NCBI GenBank assembly: GCA_029961685.1
Contig: JARWKL010000001.1
Location: 58,143,314-58,207,313, forward strand
DNA from: Aristolochia californica
Taxonomy: Eukaryota; Streptophyta; Magnoliopsida; Piperales; Aristolochiaceae
Reading direction: 5' to 3'
Length of the DNA: 64,000 nucleotides
Part shown: in pieces, positions 48,742 through 60,224 of the stretch
Layout: each line of letters opens with the position of its first letter
Position numbering within the stretch: position 1 is the stretch's first letter
Position numbers and translations under genes: made by a program
Notes under the pieces: model-generated
The model's input: the letters and a program-made list of their open reading frames with translations, nothing else
Told to the model about the DNA's origin: nothing
Databases searched by the model: none

Positions 48742-50753
48742 TATCTCTCTTTGAAAATATCGGATTGGGAAATGGTTTATTAGATTAGAAAATAGACTCA
48801 TAAACCTCCCTCTTTTGAGATATAATTATCTATATAAATTTTATTCTTGATGGCACGAAATGTCTCGATAAATGAAGTTTTCTACTGTTGCTCAAATTTT
48901 TCCTCCTATCTGACCTTTGTTGCTTGAAATGTCGATATCTCTTTGTAAAAAACTTTGATTGACAAAATTCTATTTGAGTTAAAAGCTATACTAAAATATC
49001 TTTGTGAAAATAAATAGTTGATTTCTAGAGCCAACACATAAACGCAAGAGATCTCAAGGGAAAAAGATAAGAAAAACTCTAGCTTTTGGGAGAGAGGAGA
49101 CAAGAAACCAAAGAAAGAAGTAAGAGGCAAAAAGAGAAGGGTGTAAGGATAATTTTGAGCCAAGAGGAATATGTCTGAATGCTCTACCCCATTCCTTGAA
49201 GTTGTATTTATAGTTGTGAGAAAGTATTTACATTGATTTTAATGCCCTTAGGGTGACATGATTCAAAAGGAAAAAAAACATGAGAGAACATACACCAGCT
49301 TGCACAATTACAAGTTTATGTCATCTCTGAGAAAGTTATTATTATTTACTAGTCATTCCACCCTACACATGTAAGTGTCTTTTAACAGTCCTCCTCAAAC
49401 TGATGTTTATAACTTTACTTTGCAAATAATCTTGGTCAAGAAACTTGTATGCTTGAAAAAAAAAAATTGATATTGCATGACTTGAAAAAGAAATTTTGAT
49501 TGTCTTGCTTTAATTTATTTTCTTCTTGTTCACATCTTGTTTGTAGTCTTCATCTTATTTTCATTTTGTTTCCCCTTTACTTAGATATTCTAGTCACATA
49601 AAATTTGATTACCACAACATGTGGAATTTTTCATAGCTGGCTACCTCTTTCTTGTACTTTTTTTTCTACTTCTCCCCCTTAAGTTGGGGATTTCTTTGTT
49701 ATTTACCAAGAGACCTAGCTTGCATAAAATAATGGTGAAAGAAGAAAATCACTCCTCGCTATATAACAATACTCCATACACTAGTCAAAATGGTCACAGT
49801 CTAAAACATGTTTCACTCAATTTCAAAGGCAGAAAAACAATCCAATTTTAGGGCACAACAAAGAAACTACTCACTTTTTTAAGGGTAGCTAAAACAAAAA
49901 ATAACTTTTGGGTGAAAAATAAATTTTTTTGACTCAAGTTAGATGTTTTGTAGAATTTTGTACATTTAGGTAGTGGGTTTATAGGCATTGCTCTGAAGTG
50001 ATTTTAGAACAATAAATGGATAAAAAAGTTACTAGGTTTGACTCAAGAGAGAGATAAAAATTTCCTCTATGAACATGATGATTGAGGAAACTTAAAAAAA
50101 TATCTTCAATAAGAAAGTTTTGAGGTGAAACATAATAATAGAAACTTTTTAAAAATAAATTTATCATATAAGACAATTATTTTTTTAACATAACTTGACC
50201 AATTTGGAAAGAAAATATTCAAGAGAGAAATTATGGAATAAGGGAGATTTAGGTTACTAATATTTAGAATTTAGAACGAGGAAACAAAAATTTCTAATTC
50301 AAAAATTTCAGACTATGTCAAAAAGGAAACTAAACTCATATAGGGAAAAACTTATTTTAAGGAAACTAATGTAATGTGAGCTCAAATAAAGGAATTAATG
50401 AAGGAAAGATACACAAGTTGGTCTAATCTTGACTAGATTTTGAAAACGAATAGGGAACTTAACCAATATTAGTAACTCAAAAAGTGAAGCAAAATATTCA
50501 GCTTAAATTCGGATTTTCGCATGTAATAAGATACCAATATGACATTTGATTCTTTTAATATAGATATATCTCTCTACAAATATCAGATTGAGAAACGATT
50601 TATTGGGATAAAAATTAGACTCACATATATTTCTTTTGAGATATAATTCTCAATATAAATTCTTAGTTATGTTGGTACTATCTATTCAGAAAGTTGAGGT
50701 TTTTTGTTATTACTTGAAACTTTTTTACTGTTTGACCTTTGTTACTTCAAATA
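48742..50753. repeat. Pair of related AT-rich repeats (48742-48916 and 50560-50753)
   Basis: Both share, in order, ATATCTCTCT, ATCRGATTG, TTTTGAGATATAATT and TTTGACCTTTGTTRCTT-like motifs over about 180-200 bp in the same orientation. Divergence is high. They could be the two LTRs of a decayed element, but no coding sequence was identified between them. Confidence 0.5.
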
Positions 50754-51558
50754 TTATGTAATGTCTATTCCATTTCAGAATTCGGGTAGTCCGATAAAAA
50801 ACATCAGTTACGTAATACACACACCATTTCGTGAGTACTTCCTAGTCCTACCTTGTTGAATCTCCAGCTTGCTAACCATTACGTTTCTGAAAGTATTGTA
50901 TGTTAGAAGTGAGATCTTGTTCGTCCATTCGTCTCCATGTTAGTGGTGAAGTCTTGTTCATCATCCATCTTACTAGCTATTCGAGTCGACAAAATGGTCA
51001 CAACCGTGTTCACTCCTACATGGACGGGGACTAGCTACTACTGGTTTCTTATCGAGTAACAAGAAATCCGTTCTCACCAAATAGAGAGCACGAACAGTTC
51101 CCCCGAAGAAGTAATTAATACCTCAGTCTGTTTCTGAACGTGGCAAATTTCACCAGATTATTTGCTTTAGATATTAACGGACATTTTTGGTTATTTGCTT
51201 TCGTTTCGCTGTTTCAAACAATCAATGGGTTATTTGCTTTTTAAAACTCAGTGACGTTTTCTCTTTGTTTCAAATAGTTGACATTGTTTATCTCTATTAA
51301 GGGTTGCCCAAAAGAAGAAACTGTGTTCACTATAACCTCAAAAGAAGAAAAGAATTATTCGTAGAGAGAACATAAGATTTATAAACAAAAGCCCAAAAAT
51401 AATTCGATGTGTTAATAAAAAAAGGCAAGAAGATACAGTTTATTTTGTGCATACAGGTTTTTTTCAGGTAACATGATGCATCAAAACGATTTTACACGGG
51501 ATAGATCAGCAAAGATCAGAGAAGAATACCTCGTACTGAAAAAACAATAGAAAAAGGC

Positions 51559-54500
51559 TCAGAAAAAAGATCTTCTACCCAGAAAGGGTGATCCTTGTTT
51601 TGCTTCTGCTTGTGTGGGCTTGCTATCATTTTGAGATTCTCGCCTTGACAACTTGTGGTCCATCAAAAGAGTTTTCTGAAATGTCTGAGAAAAGCCCGTT
51701 GCAATTATGGTTACATGAATCTCACCGTTGTATCTATCATCAATTACTGCACCAAAAATTATATTTGCACCGGGGTCTGCCAAACTTGTCACGATCTACA
51801 AATAAAGGCAATCGTAAGGAAATATGACTGAAGCAGAATAACGTTCCACATATTCAAAAAGAGCCAATTCCCAGAACATGTCAGGCAGCATGTAAAGTTG
51901 GGATAACACCAGCGGCCAATCGGGTTCATGCTCAAAGCTTAATGGTCAGAGCATCAAAACCTGTGTAAACCCATTCAATGTGGATCGGGGCTAATTCCAT
52001 GTTTATCCAACTCATAGCCATCAAGATTCCCACATTACACAATTAACCAATCTTGGGTTTGAACCAGCCAATGAAAGGCATCCCTCACAATTTACCAACA
52101 ATCAACATCAGGTATCTGTGTCAATGGTTGCTGCATCAGTCGAGATTAAATAACGAGGAAAACCATCCAATAACATACCTGTGACACTTTGTTTACTTCT
52201 TGCAAAGTTAGATCCTTCCCTCCAGTAATGTTGTAAACAACACCAGTTGCCCGTTCAATTGAACTCTCAATTAGAGGTGCTGATGTTGCCTGGACTGCTG
52301 CTTCTTCTGCACGATTTTTGCCGGTTGAAACCCCAACACCAAGCATAGCAGTTCCGGAGTCTTTCATTATAGCCTTCACATCTGCAAAATCCACATTCAC
52401 TAAACCTGGAATCTGCATCACACCAGACAATGACGATTACTTTTGGAGTGAACAAGTTTCTTTGGAAAGATCTGATATCGGAGTGGGCTGACTACTCACT
52501 GTAATTATGTCTGAAATTCCTTGAACACCTTGAAGAAGCACATCGTCAGCAAGAAGAAAGGCCTCCTGTAAAGGAGTCTGTGGAGATGCAACATCAAGCA
52601 ACCGATCATTGGGTATCACAATAAGAGTGTCGACCCATTCCTGTAGCTTCTCAATTGCTTCCAAAGCCTGCACCACAGAAACGTTGCAGTTTCCAAATGT
52701 AATTGTATCCACCACCACAGTACCAAAGATCCAGAAACTTTGGATGATACTGATGTGCTCAGATGAACAGAGCAGAATATTTCTCAATAGACAAACTGGG
52801 CACATTGTATTTCAATGATATAACATGCATCTTCCTGGAATTCATAAAAAAGTAACACAGAGATACCAAACCTGTACGGCCCTTCGTCGACCTTCAAAAC
52901 TGAACGGATGTGTGACCACCCCAACAGTTAAATAACCAGCATCTTTAGACAATCTAGCCACAACAGGAGCAGCACCAGATCCTGTCCCACCCCCCATTCC
53001 AGCAGCAATAAAGACTAAATCTGAATTGGTAAGAACTTGACATAGTGCATTTTTCGACTCCTCCGCAGCTTGCTCACCAAGCTCCGGCTTCCCCCCAGTA
53101 CCTGTTTCTCTGAATAAATATTTTGTCAACAGCGAAAAAAACGAGAACGCATACCCTTATTTAATAAAAAATGCAGACATGGTTATTTTAATGTAGATTG
53201 CAGAGGAGCCTAAACAATACAAACTAGTGAAAAACATATGCAAAAACTCATATACACAGGGTAATGACTAATGAAAAAACAGTTAAACATATCCCTTATC
53301 ATCTGAAAAGAAAAAGTTTTGTCATAATAAAACTAATAGTCCTGAAAGTGGACAAATGAGGAAAAGAAAGATACCGAAAACATTGCTTATTGGATGCTCT
53401 GGTAATAAGCTATCATACCTAACCCACGAGTTAATTGCTCTCCAATGTGGACCTTCCGCTTCGCCTTTGACTGCAGTAAGGCCTGTGAATCTGTATTTAC
53501 TGCATAGAAATCAACACCCTGAATCCAAAAACAAGATAATCAGAGAGCTGCAGTGAAGTTTGGCAAAAGCACAAGTCAGAACTATCAAAAGAGTGTAAGA
53601 ACGTCCAAGCTTTTTTTTTTTATGTTGATAAAGTGAATTGGGATCTATGATTTGTTTGCAACTAGCAGCCTGTATTATAGTGTAGTAACCCGCCATATCA
53701 GCAGCCATAATCAGGAAGAATTTCACTGTATATGAAGGACTAATGCGGATTGCGCTTGTATATGAAGGACTAATGCTAAGATATTACTATCATTATATAT
53801 TTAGGCCCAAACCCAGTTTAGCCAATGAATCCACTAAAAACTGGCAGCTAGAACCACCTATTTAAAATGTGTCATGCAGCACTAACTCTTCTTTGACATC
53901 AGTTGGCAGCACAAGCCAAAGAACCCCGAATTCAGAAGAAAGAGAGTAAAATATGTTAAAGTACGTATTACGTGGCTACTCACAATGGAAGTATGTGGCA
54001 CTGACCAAAGCATTTACAGTTTCAACCATCTAGACGTGATGAATCATTTAAAATTTCAGCCTGGAGCAGTTTTATGATGACACCATAAGGGAAAAATTGT
54101 AATCATTCAACAACATATAAGACAAACTCTCCTCTAGACGGATCTCATGTTCTTGAGACTAGCTGTTCATTTGTGGAGTAGGTTTATCTCTATTAAATTG
54201 TTTGTCCTGGTCGGTTTGTTTCTTCAGATTCTTGATTGATTTGTCACACAGGAAGTCATTGACAAATCTGGAGTGTTTCCATTTTAGGATTTGTCATTAG
54301 ACCAGTGTCGCTAGCTCGAGGGGCATGTTATAAAGGCTGAGCCACATGATACGCCCTTACGGTGAGGTATCAATTGTTTTCAAAATGACCAGCCGATGAA
54401 CATCCAAACATGAAAACACCACAAGCCCCATCTACATAAATTCACGAGAACAAATTCAACGAGAAATATCATTATAAAAAACAAAATATGAATTAGATGG

Positions 54501-54815
54501 AGTAGATACCTGTAGGCCACTCCCAATCATCCGATCAACAGCATTATTGCCTCCGCCTCCAATTCCAATAACCTTTATCCGAGCACTCTCCGAAGGCGAC
54601 GAGAGGGAGCAAAAACAGCCCTTCGAGATAAAAACCCTGAGTTCAGGGGGACTACAAATAGAGAGAGGCTGAGTGGGAGAAGCTGGTCTGGGAAGCCGTA
54701 CAGAATTTACACCGAAGCGGAGAGAAGAGGAGGTCAAACGGAAAGCGGAGAACGAAGACCGGGGAGGGTGAAACGTGCAGACATTCTGCGCGGCTACGCC
54801 CCTGCAACACCGCAT
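51559..54815 (-). CDS. FTSZ1: Plastid division protein FtsZ1
   Basis: Tubulin-like GTPase that forms the Z ring on the stromal face of the inner chloroplast envelope. Six exons on the minus strand: 54815-54510, 53518-53419, 53101-52872, 52667-52500, 52412-52179 and 51795-51559; 424 residues. Residues 1 to about 73 are a Ser/Arg-rich chloroplast transit peptide. [18 protein letters not shown] begins the GTPase fold. [12 protein letters not shown] (170-181) is the tubulin/FtsZ signature. NVDFADVK is the T7 loop that completes GTP hydrolysis. The C-terminal tail (ending PFLGRRSFF) lacks the ARC6-binding motif of FtsZ2, so this is FtsZ1. Exon 3 has closely spaced acceptors; AACAG at 53102 gives the conserved RGLGTGG. 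The gene is divergent from the DUF1499 gene. Confidence 0.96.
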
Positions 54816-55353
54816 TTTCGCTTAGTCAGAGACACAGAACGGCCTCCAGGTTTGGATTTCTCGGTTTCGGGGCGAATGACGAGATAACAGAAGAAGAGAG
54901 AAATGTAACTCGCGGGAGCATGCGGCCTCGGTTCCTTCTTGTTGGGTCCGACATTTGTCAGTGATATTTTTAGAAAGAACCCGATCCAGTCAAATAGCGG
55001 TTCGAGATTGAACTGGGTCCGGATGACCATAGGTTACTCTTATTTACTATTTTTAGAGAAGCAAAATACAATTTAATGCTAGAGAACCAAGGACTGCATG
55101 GGCAGAAAGTTGCCCCGGTCCGGTTCCTTTAAAACTTCTCTAGGTTGGGTTGGCCCATAGAACCGGTTTTGTCTTTCAAATTTTAGTTTTATCTCCCAAT
55201 AAGACCCTCGCTTTGTTTTGAGAAATCACACTTGAAAGACAATAGAGCCTCCTCCTTTTTTAGGCTATTTAAGGAATTTCACTCTATTACGAGCTGTTTC
55301 CGGCTCTGCCTTCTGTTTTATGAAGAGGATAAACGGGTCCTCCCCAACCAACA
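54816..55353. promoter_or_regulatory. Shared divergent promoter, FtsZ1 / DUF1499 gene
   Basis: A 538 bp gap separates the two start codons, which face away from each other. On the plus strand CTATTTAAGG at about 55263-55272 is a TATA-like element about 85 bp before the ATG at 55354. No clear TATA element was found for the FtsZ1 side. Both products are plastid-targeted, so co-regulation is plausible but unproven. Confidence 0.5.
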
Positions 55354-57254
55354 ATGCCGCGCACTCTCTGCCTTCTGCAGAGCTCTGCACTCCTGCCCAT
55401 CTCCTGCTCGACAGTTTCTGCTCCCGAGAGTTCGTCGCCCTTTCGAAACCAAGACTTTAAAGGATTTTTTTCATCGAAACTAGCTTCTGTGGTTATTGCT
55501 CTAACGGTCACCTCTGCAGTACCTTCTCTGGCAATTCCTTCACTTAATTCTCCGTCACTCTCTCCCGCAACTCCATTCTCGCAATCTCAGAACCTTCAGA
55601 TCGGATTGGAAAATGGGTGTGCTCAAGATCGTTGAATTTTTAATGGATTGTCTTTGGTTCGCCGAAATGTCTGTCTCAATTACGCAGTTCTTGTTTTGCA
55701 ATTTCGTGCTAACAAGGTTTGGTTGATTTTACTGCAGGAAGATAAGACCGTGCCCTGCGACCAACCCAGGTTGTATTTCCACGAACCCAAAGTCATCGTC
55801 ATTCGCATTTCCGTGGGAGATACCGGAGAGTGCTTCCGGCACTGCTGTTCAGGTAAAAGAGGCGATTATTTTTGTTGGGGATTATCTAGAACAGTTTGGG
55901 AGTTGGGACTCAGTAAACTTGTGTTTCTCCGCAGAAATTAAGAGAAGCTATATTGAAAACACAGGCAAATGTGAAGATTCAGGCCCTTGAAGATACTCCA
56001 GATGGTAACTGCCTCATATTAATATTCAAATTCTCGTGGTTACTAGGATTGTTTAGCTCAGTTCAGTCTCATTTCTTATTTTATCTGATGAACTGTTTAA
56101 CTTTTCCAAGCGACGGACCTCGTCTGAGATACAGTCACTGAATCACCGCCAAAACTGACGATAAAGTAACAGGGTTATCCGCTTCATCCTGATTTAAAGA
56201 TAAAAAAAAGATGTCTTTCCAGATTTTGCAAGCTTCCACTTAGCTGGATTCTTTGAAATATAGTATTTTCTCACGCGTCTTCTGCCAATTTTATTCAATA
56301 CCCATTTAATCATCATTTAAATGAAACATAGTCGGGATCTAATAAAGCAACTGGCTCTTGATTATGGAGACTTTGATGCGGCTCAGAGGTCTAAGTAGAT
56401 GAGGTTTCTAGATTGAGGTCTAAAATTCAAGCCTCACCAAGCCTGGGGGTAACACCAGAGAAAATTTCTTTCTTGATATCTTATTTAGGCTTGTAGATAA
56501 GGTTTCAGATCTGAGCAATTGTTGCAAAGTTGTGGTTGATAACTTTTGGTAAGGAGGTTAATAAAAAAAGAGTGAGAGAGAGAGAGAAAAGTCTGTGAGT
56601 AACAATGCAGGAACCCGAAGAGGAGGCAAGTCTGCTATCTTTCTTCGGTGTCCTGATTGGAAGGTTTTGTTGCCCATCAAACCTTGAGATGGAAGTTAAT
56701 TCTGAATTACCTACCAAGTGAACCAACAAACTTATCGAGGAAAAGAAAAACTTAATGATACATTGAAGAGAATGAGAAAGAGAAATGCTCACACTAGAAT
56801 GACAGACTCAGCAGCACATATATTCTATTGCTTGTAGCATTTATCTACTGATAGAACTCAAACACTAATTGGGCAGATCCTTTTAACAAAAAACTACATT
56901 TCTAGGTGAAGATACTATAAATGGTTATATAGGTGCTCTTGGTATTATGGAATGCTCTGTTACCCAGCAAAAGAAATCTACACATTAGCATTTACATTAG
57001 TTGGTCTTTGTCACTGATGGAGTTGTGTCTCAGGCCAGTATCTCCAAGCAGAAGTGGATGGAAGTTTTGGTCGTGATGTGCTTGAGTTCTTGGTGAAAAA
57101 AGAGGTGGCATCATACAGATGCATGGCCACAAAAGTGACTTATGTTTACCCTTTCACAACAGCCATAGGTGACTCCAGGGGACAAAAAGAAAGATTGAAA
57201 AGAATCGTGGATCAGTTGGGATGGATTGAGCCTAATTTTGAGTTCATGGACTGA
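55354..57254 (+). CDS. Chloroplast (probably thylakoid lumen) DUF1499 family protein
   Basis: Four exons: 55354-55616, 55738-55852, 55935-56004 and 57034-57254; 222 residues, phases 2, 0, 1, all GT-AG. Residues 1 to about 40 are a Ser/Pro-rich transit peptide. A hydrophobic stretch at 43-60 (LASVVIALTVTSAVPSLA) ends in a likely processing site, as in lumen-targeted proteins; no twin arginine is seen, so Sec rather than Tat import is more likely. The mature part has the DUF1499 pattern: RPCPATNPGCISTNPKSS, AFPWEIPE, DTPDGQYLQAEVDGSFGRD and YRCMATKVTYVYP. The biochemical role of the family is not known. The last intron is about 1 kb. The product does not resemble FtsZ1 despite the shared promoter region. 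Confidence 0.88.
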
Positions 57255-60224
57255 GGCACGTTCATGTTCCCCTTTAGCTTAGGTAAGGCTGTTTTTAAGC
57301 AGCACTTATCACATAATTGAGGGAACTCTACGGGTATATTTTTTTTGCTATCTTCTCAGAAGAATGAAACAGAACTTGTGATTTGATTGACTCATCTGTT
57401 TTGCACAACTGATTATAACTCCTTTAATAGTTCAAATGTTTCCTGGAACGTCTGAAACGATTTTCTTCATAGTTGCCATGTTTGTTATCTGCTGTTCAAA
57501 AGCATGTGTTGGCTGGTGAAGAGTAAACTCATATTGCTTGGTTATGACAGATTGTATCTTTCCTTTGTTCAGTTCATGTGTCTGGTTACCTAAGGCCGTT
57601 TGGTCTAGTGGTATTCTCTTTACATCAGGTAGTGAGTTTGAATCGCACCACGCCCCTCTCAAAAAAAAAAAAAAAATCATGTGTCTGGTGCATAGCCACC
57701 CCCTGTTTGTAAGGCTAAAGGTCCAATAATCTTAAATCATGTAAGGGACACTCTCTTGCATTCTATATGAAAGTGCCCCTTGATTTTCGAAGTTCTTTCT
57801 CTATATAAGATGGAATCAAAGTCATCCATTCCTAGGAAACCTAGAGGACACACCAAGTTTAATTAAACCCACTTTAGATGCCAATCCAATTTGCATTTTT
57901 GATAACACTAATTATTATTAATTGGAATAGTCTCATGTTGTTGAGTTCCAAGAACGATTATATTAGGGGGGGGTCGGAATAAGTATCAGTACGTAGAATA
58001 AGTTGTTCCATATACCATTTATTTACCTATTATCGGGATAAATTGGATTAATTAGACTCGTTCTCTCTATAGATCTAATAATTTTTTTATTTTTTATCAA
58101 GTAACAAGTAAAATTTTGTTCACCCACAAAGATTAATTAGACTCTTTATTATTTTCTTTTTTGTCAACGATTCTCTACTACCAAACAACAAAAAATAACT
58201 TTTTCTCCCCTTTGTTTTTATTTTATTTTCTTTTATGTGGGTTCCAAACAGGCCCTAAGGCGGAGTAAGGTTTTCATCACTGGGAAGGTTGTCCAACATG
58301 CGACCTTCCGCTCGAATATATCTTTTTAATGGGTTCAAAAGATCATTGGAATACACAGGCGACTTATTGGTCCTACACCATCTTTCTATACACTTTGGTG
58401 TCTCATGTGATGCCCCTCCATATTGGTTATAAGTTTTAGGTCAAAACTTAAATACACATGGTTAATCTCATATTCATTAATGAATTTTTTTTTATAATTT
58501 ATTGATTAAGTTATTTATAAATTATAATATTTTATTTACATATAAAATACTCATAAAAGCAGCCAAACTGATTTAAAATAACTTTTCATTTAATAACTAA
58601 ACCGACAGCAAGACCTTGTTGATGCGTTATCTGCCAAATCGGTGTCTCCTCTTTCTGTTTGATAATAATAGTTGTCTCGTTCAGTTTTTGCACGTTGTCA
58701 ACTTTAAGAGATTCCTCCTTAGATTCGGTCAACCAAAATCATTTCTCCAAGAAAATGTGAACAAATACGGAAAAAAAAAATCAATCAGACCGTCCGAAAT
58801 GACAGATCATCAACCACCTACGTGGCTTCCTGATGAGTCACTGATGTCGTTGTGTACTTCCCTCCCTCGTTTCCCATCGTTTTCGGATTAAACTACAAAA
58901 ATGCCACTCAAGCACCCTTCATGCGGCGGAATCACGAGGGTGGCGTGCGTTTGTTACCCGGGAAAGGAGTTTATCCAGATTTTCAGATACAGCCAGTCTA
59001 TTCGATGGCGTCAGCGCCGCTGAGAAAAATCCATTAGCCCCGCTACGGTCTCTCTCTCTCTCTCCCGTCTCTCTGTCGCTATATGTCGCCGCCAGCTCTT
59101 GACTGCGGTGAAGCTCGACTTGAGCCAGAGAATTCCGATAAGCATCTGCAGCTCGAGGACGATTTCGGGCGGTTACTCTGTCTTAATCGAATCGTTTTTG
59201 TCTGATTTACCTTCGCTGCGGCGCTGTCGATAATTTTATCCATTGAGCCAAAGTTGCAACTTTTTATTGACAAATTTATCAAACTTTTTTTAATTACCCA
59301 GTTGGTCTAAATTAGTAAAAATTCGATGGAAATGCCAACTTCTGGATTCCGATAACGCCTGTCCAAGACAAGTCTACCGAAATGACGGCTGACAACTGAC
59401 AATGGCTGGATTCGGAACTCGCCTGTAAATTTTCGGACCCGATTAGGACCGAAATTTGAGGTTCCTCTTCTACCCGACCGGACTTTTTCGATACGAAACT
59501 GCCTCGTTTTGTATGGATTTCTGGTGTTCGATCAGTGGTACCGTTTATGGATTGTCCCCTTGAATGATGGAATCGTGAACGGTGAAACCCGACGGTGAAG
59601 AAGCCAGAGGTAAACGAAACAAGAGAGCACGTCATTCCACAGCCGAAAGAACAGTTTCTGTTTAAAAACATTTGCTTTTCCGTCACTGATTGCGTATTTA
59701 TCCGCACAAAGAACAGTGGTGTTTCGGTAAATTTTGGGGAATCGGAGAGCGTTTGGGAGGATCTTGTTTCCGCTGAAAAGTAATAAATCTTGCTCGTTTT
59801 GTTGGGTATACATGGGCAGCCGTTGCTTGGAAATTTGATCATCTCCACCAGTTAATAGCTTAATATGCATTCCGCCTCAGAGGCAGATGATCGAAGCTGC
59901 CATCCCCACGGGTTCGCTTGATCTTTGGCAATTTTGGGAATTTGGATTACGAACCCATTTATTTTTAACTGTAATTTCCAAACTCAACTGCTAGACGTAT
60001 AGGGGAGGGAAAAGAGATTTCCAGCCTCCTCCTGTAAAGCGGCCACTTGTTATCCTCTGTTGCATATTGTTGCAGATTGAATATTCAACTATCTTTCTTG
60101 GGAGAGCTTGTATTTCTTTTTATCTTCTTCCTCTGCTTGAAGGAATCTAAGCAGAAATCTCTGCTTCAAGTGCTGTTATTTGTTCGGAATTCGAAGAACC
60201 GAGCTTTTGGCGTATTATAGAGAA
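57255..60224. other. Intergenic region with a tRNA retroposon; upstream region of the MFS gene
   Basis: Holds the DUF1499 3' UTR, the tRNA-derived retroposon at 57587-57676, AT-rich DNA with an element-end-like TTCCAAACAGGCCC at about 58240, and a CT-rich microsatellite (about 59050-59075). The last kilobase is presumed promoter and leader of the MFS gene; no ORF there has a recognisable domain. Confidence 0.45.
57587..57676 (+). mobile_element. Short tRNA-derived retroposon (SINE-like or retroposed tRNA) with poly(A) and 13 bp target duplication
   Basis: The body begins near CCTAAGGCCGTTTGGTCTAG. It contains an A-box-like TGGTCTAGTGGTAT, a B-box-like GAGTTTGAATC and a 3' CACGCCCC, all close to plant tRNA-Pro. 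It ends in a run of about 16 A. The direct repeat TCATGTGTCTGGT flanks it at 57574-57586 and 57677-57689, a target duplication of LINE-type retroposition. The anticodon region is scrambled, so it is not a functional tRNA. At about 74 bp without a separate tail module, it is either a minimal SINE or a processed tRNA copy. Confidence 0.85.

Larger units (their letters stand above)
47366..51558. other. Intergenic region with repeat fragments
   Basis: No gene recognised. It contains a second copy of the 43.8 kb repeat (48309-48607), a pair of related AT-rich repeats (about 48742-48916 and 50560-50753) that look like LTR pieces, and near 49160-49260 sequence of LTR-like character. The end near 51558 is probably FtsZ1 3' UTR. 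Confidence 0.45.

Noticed and set aside
57590..57660. Functional tRNA-Pro gene
   Set aside because: The anticodon arm is not intact and several paired positions are broken. The poly(A) run and flanking direct repeat show it is a retroposed copy.
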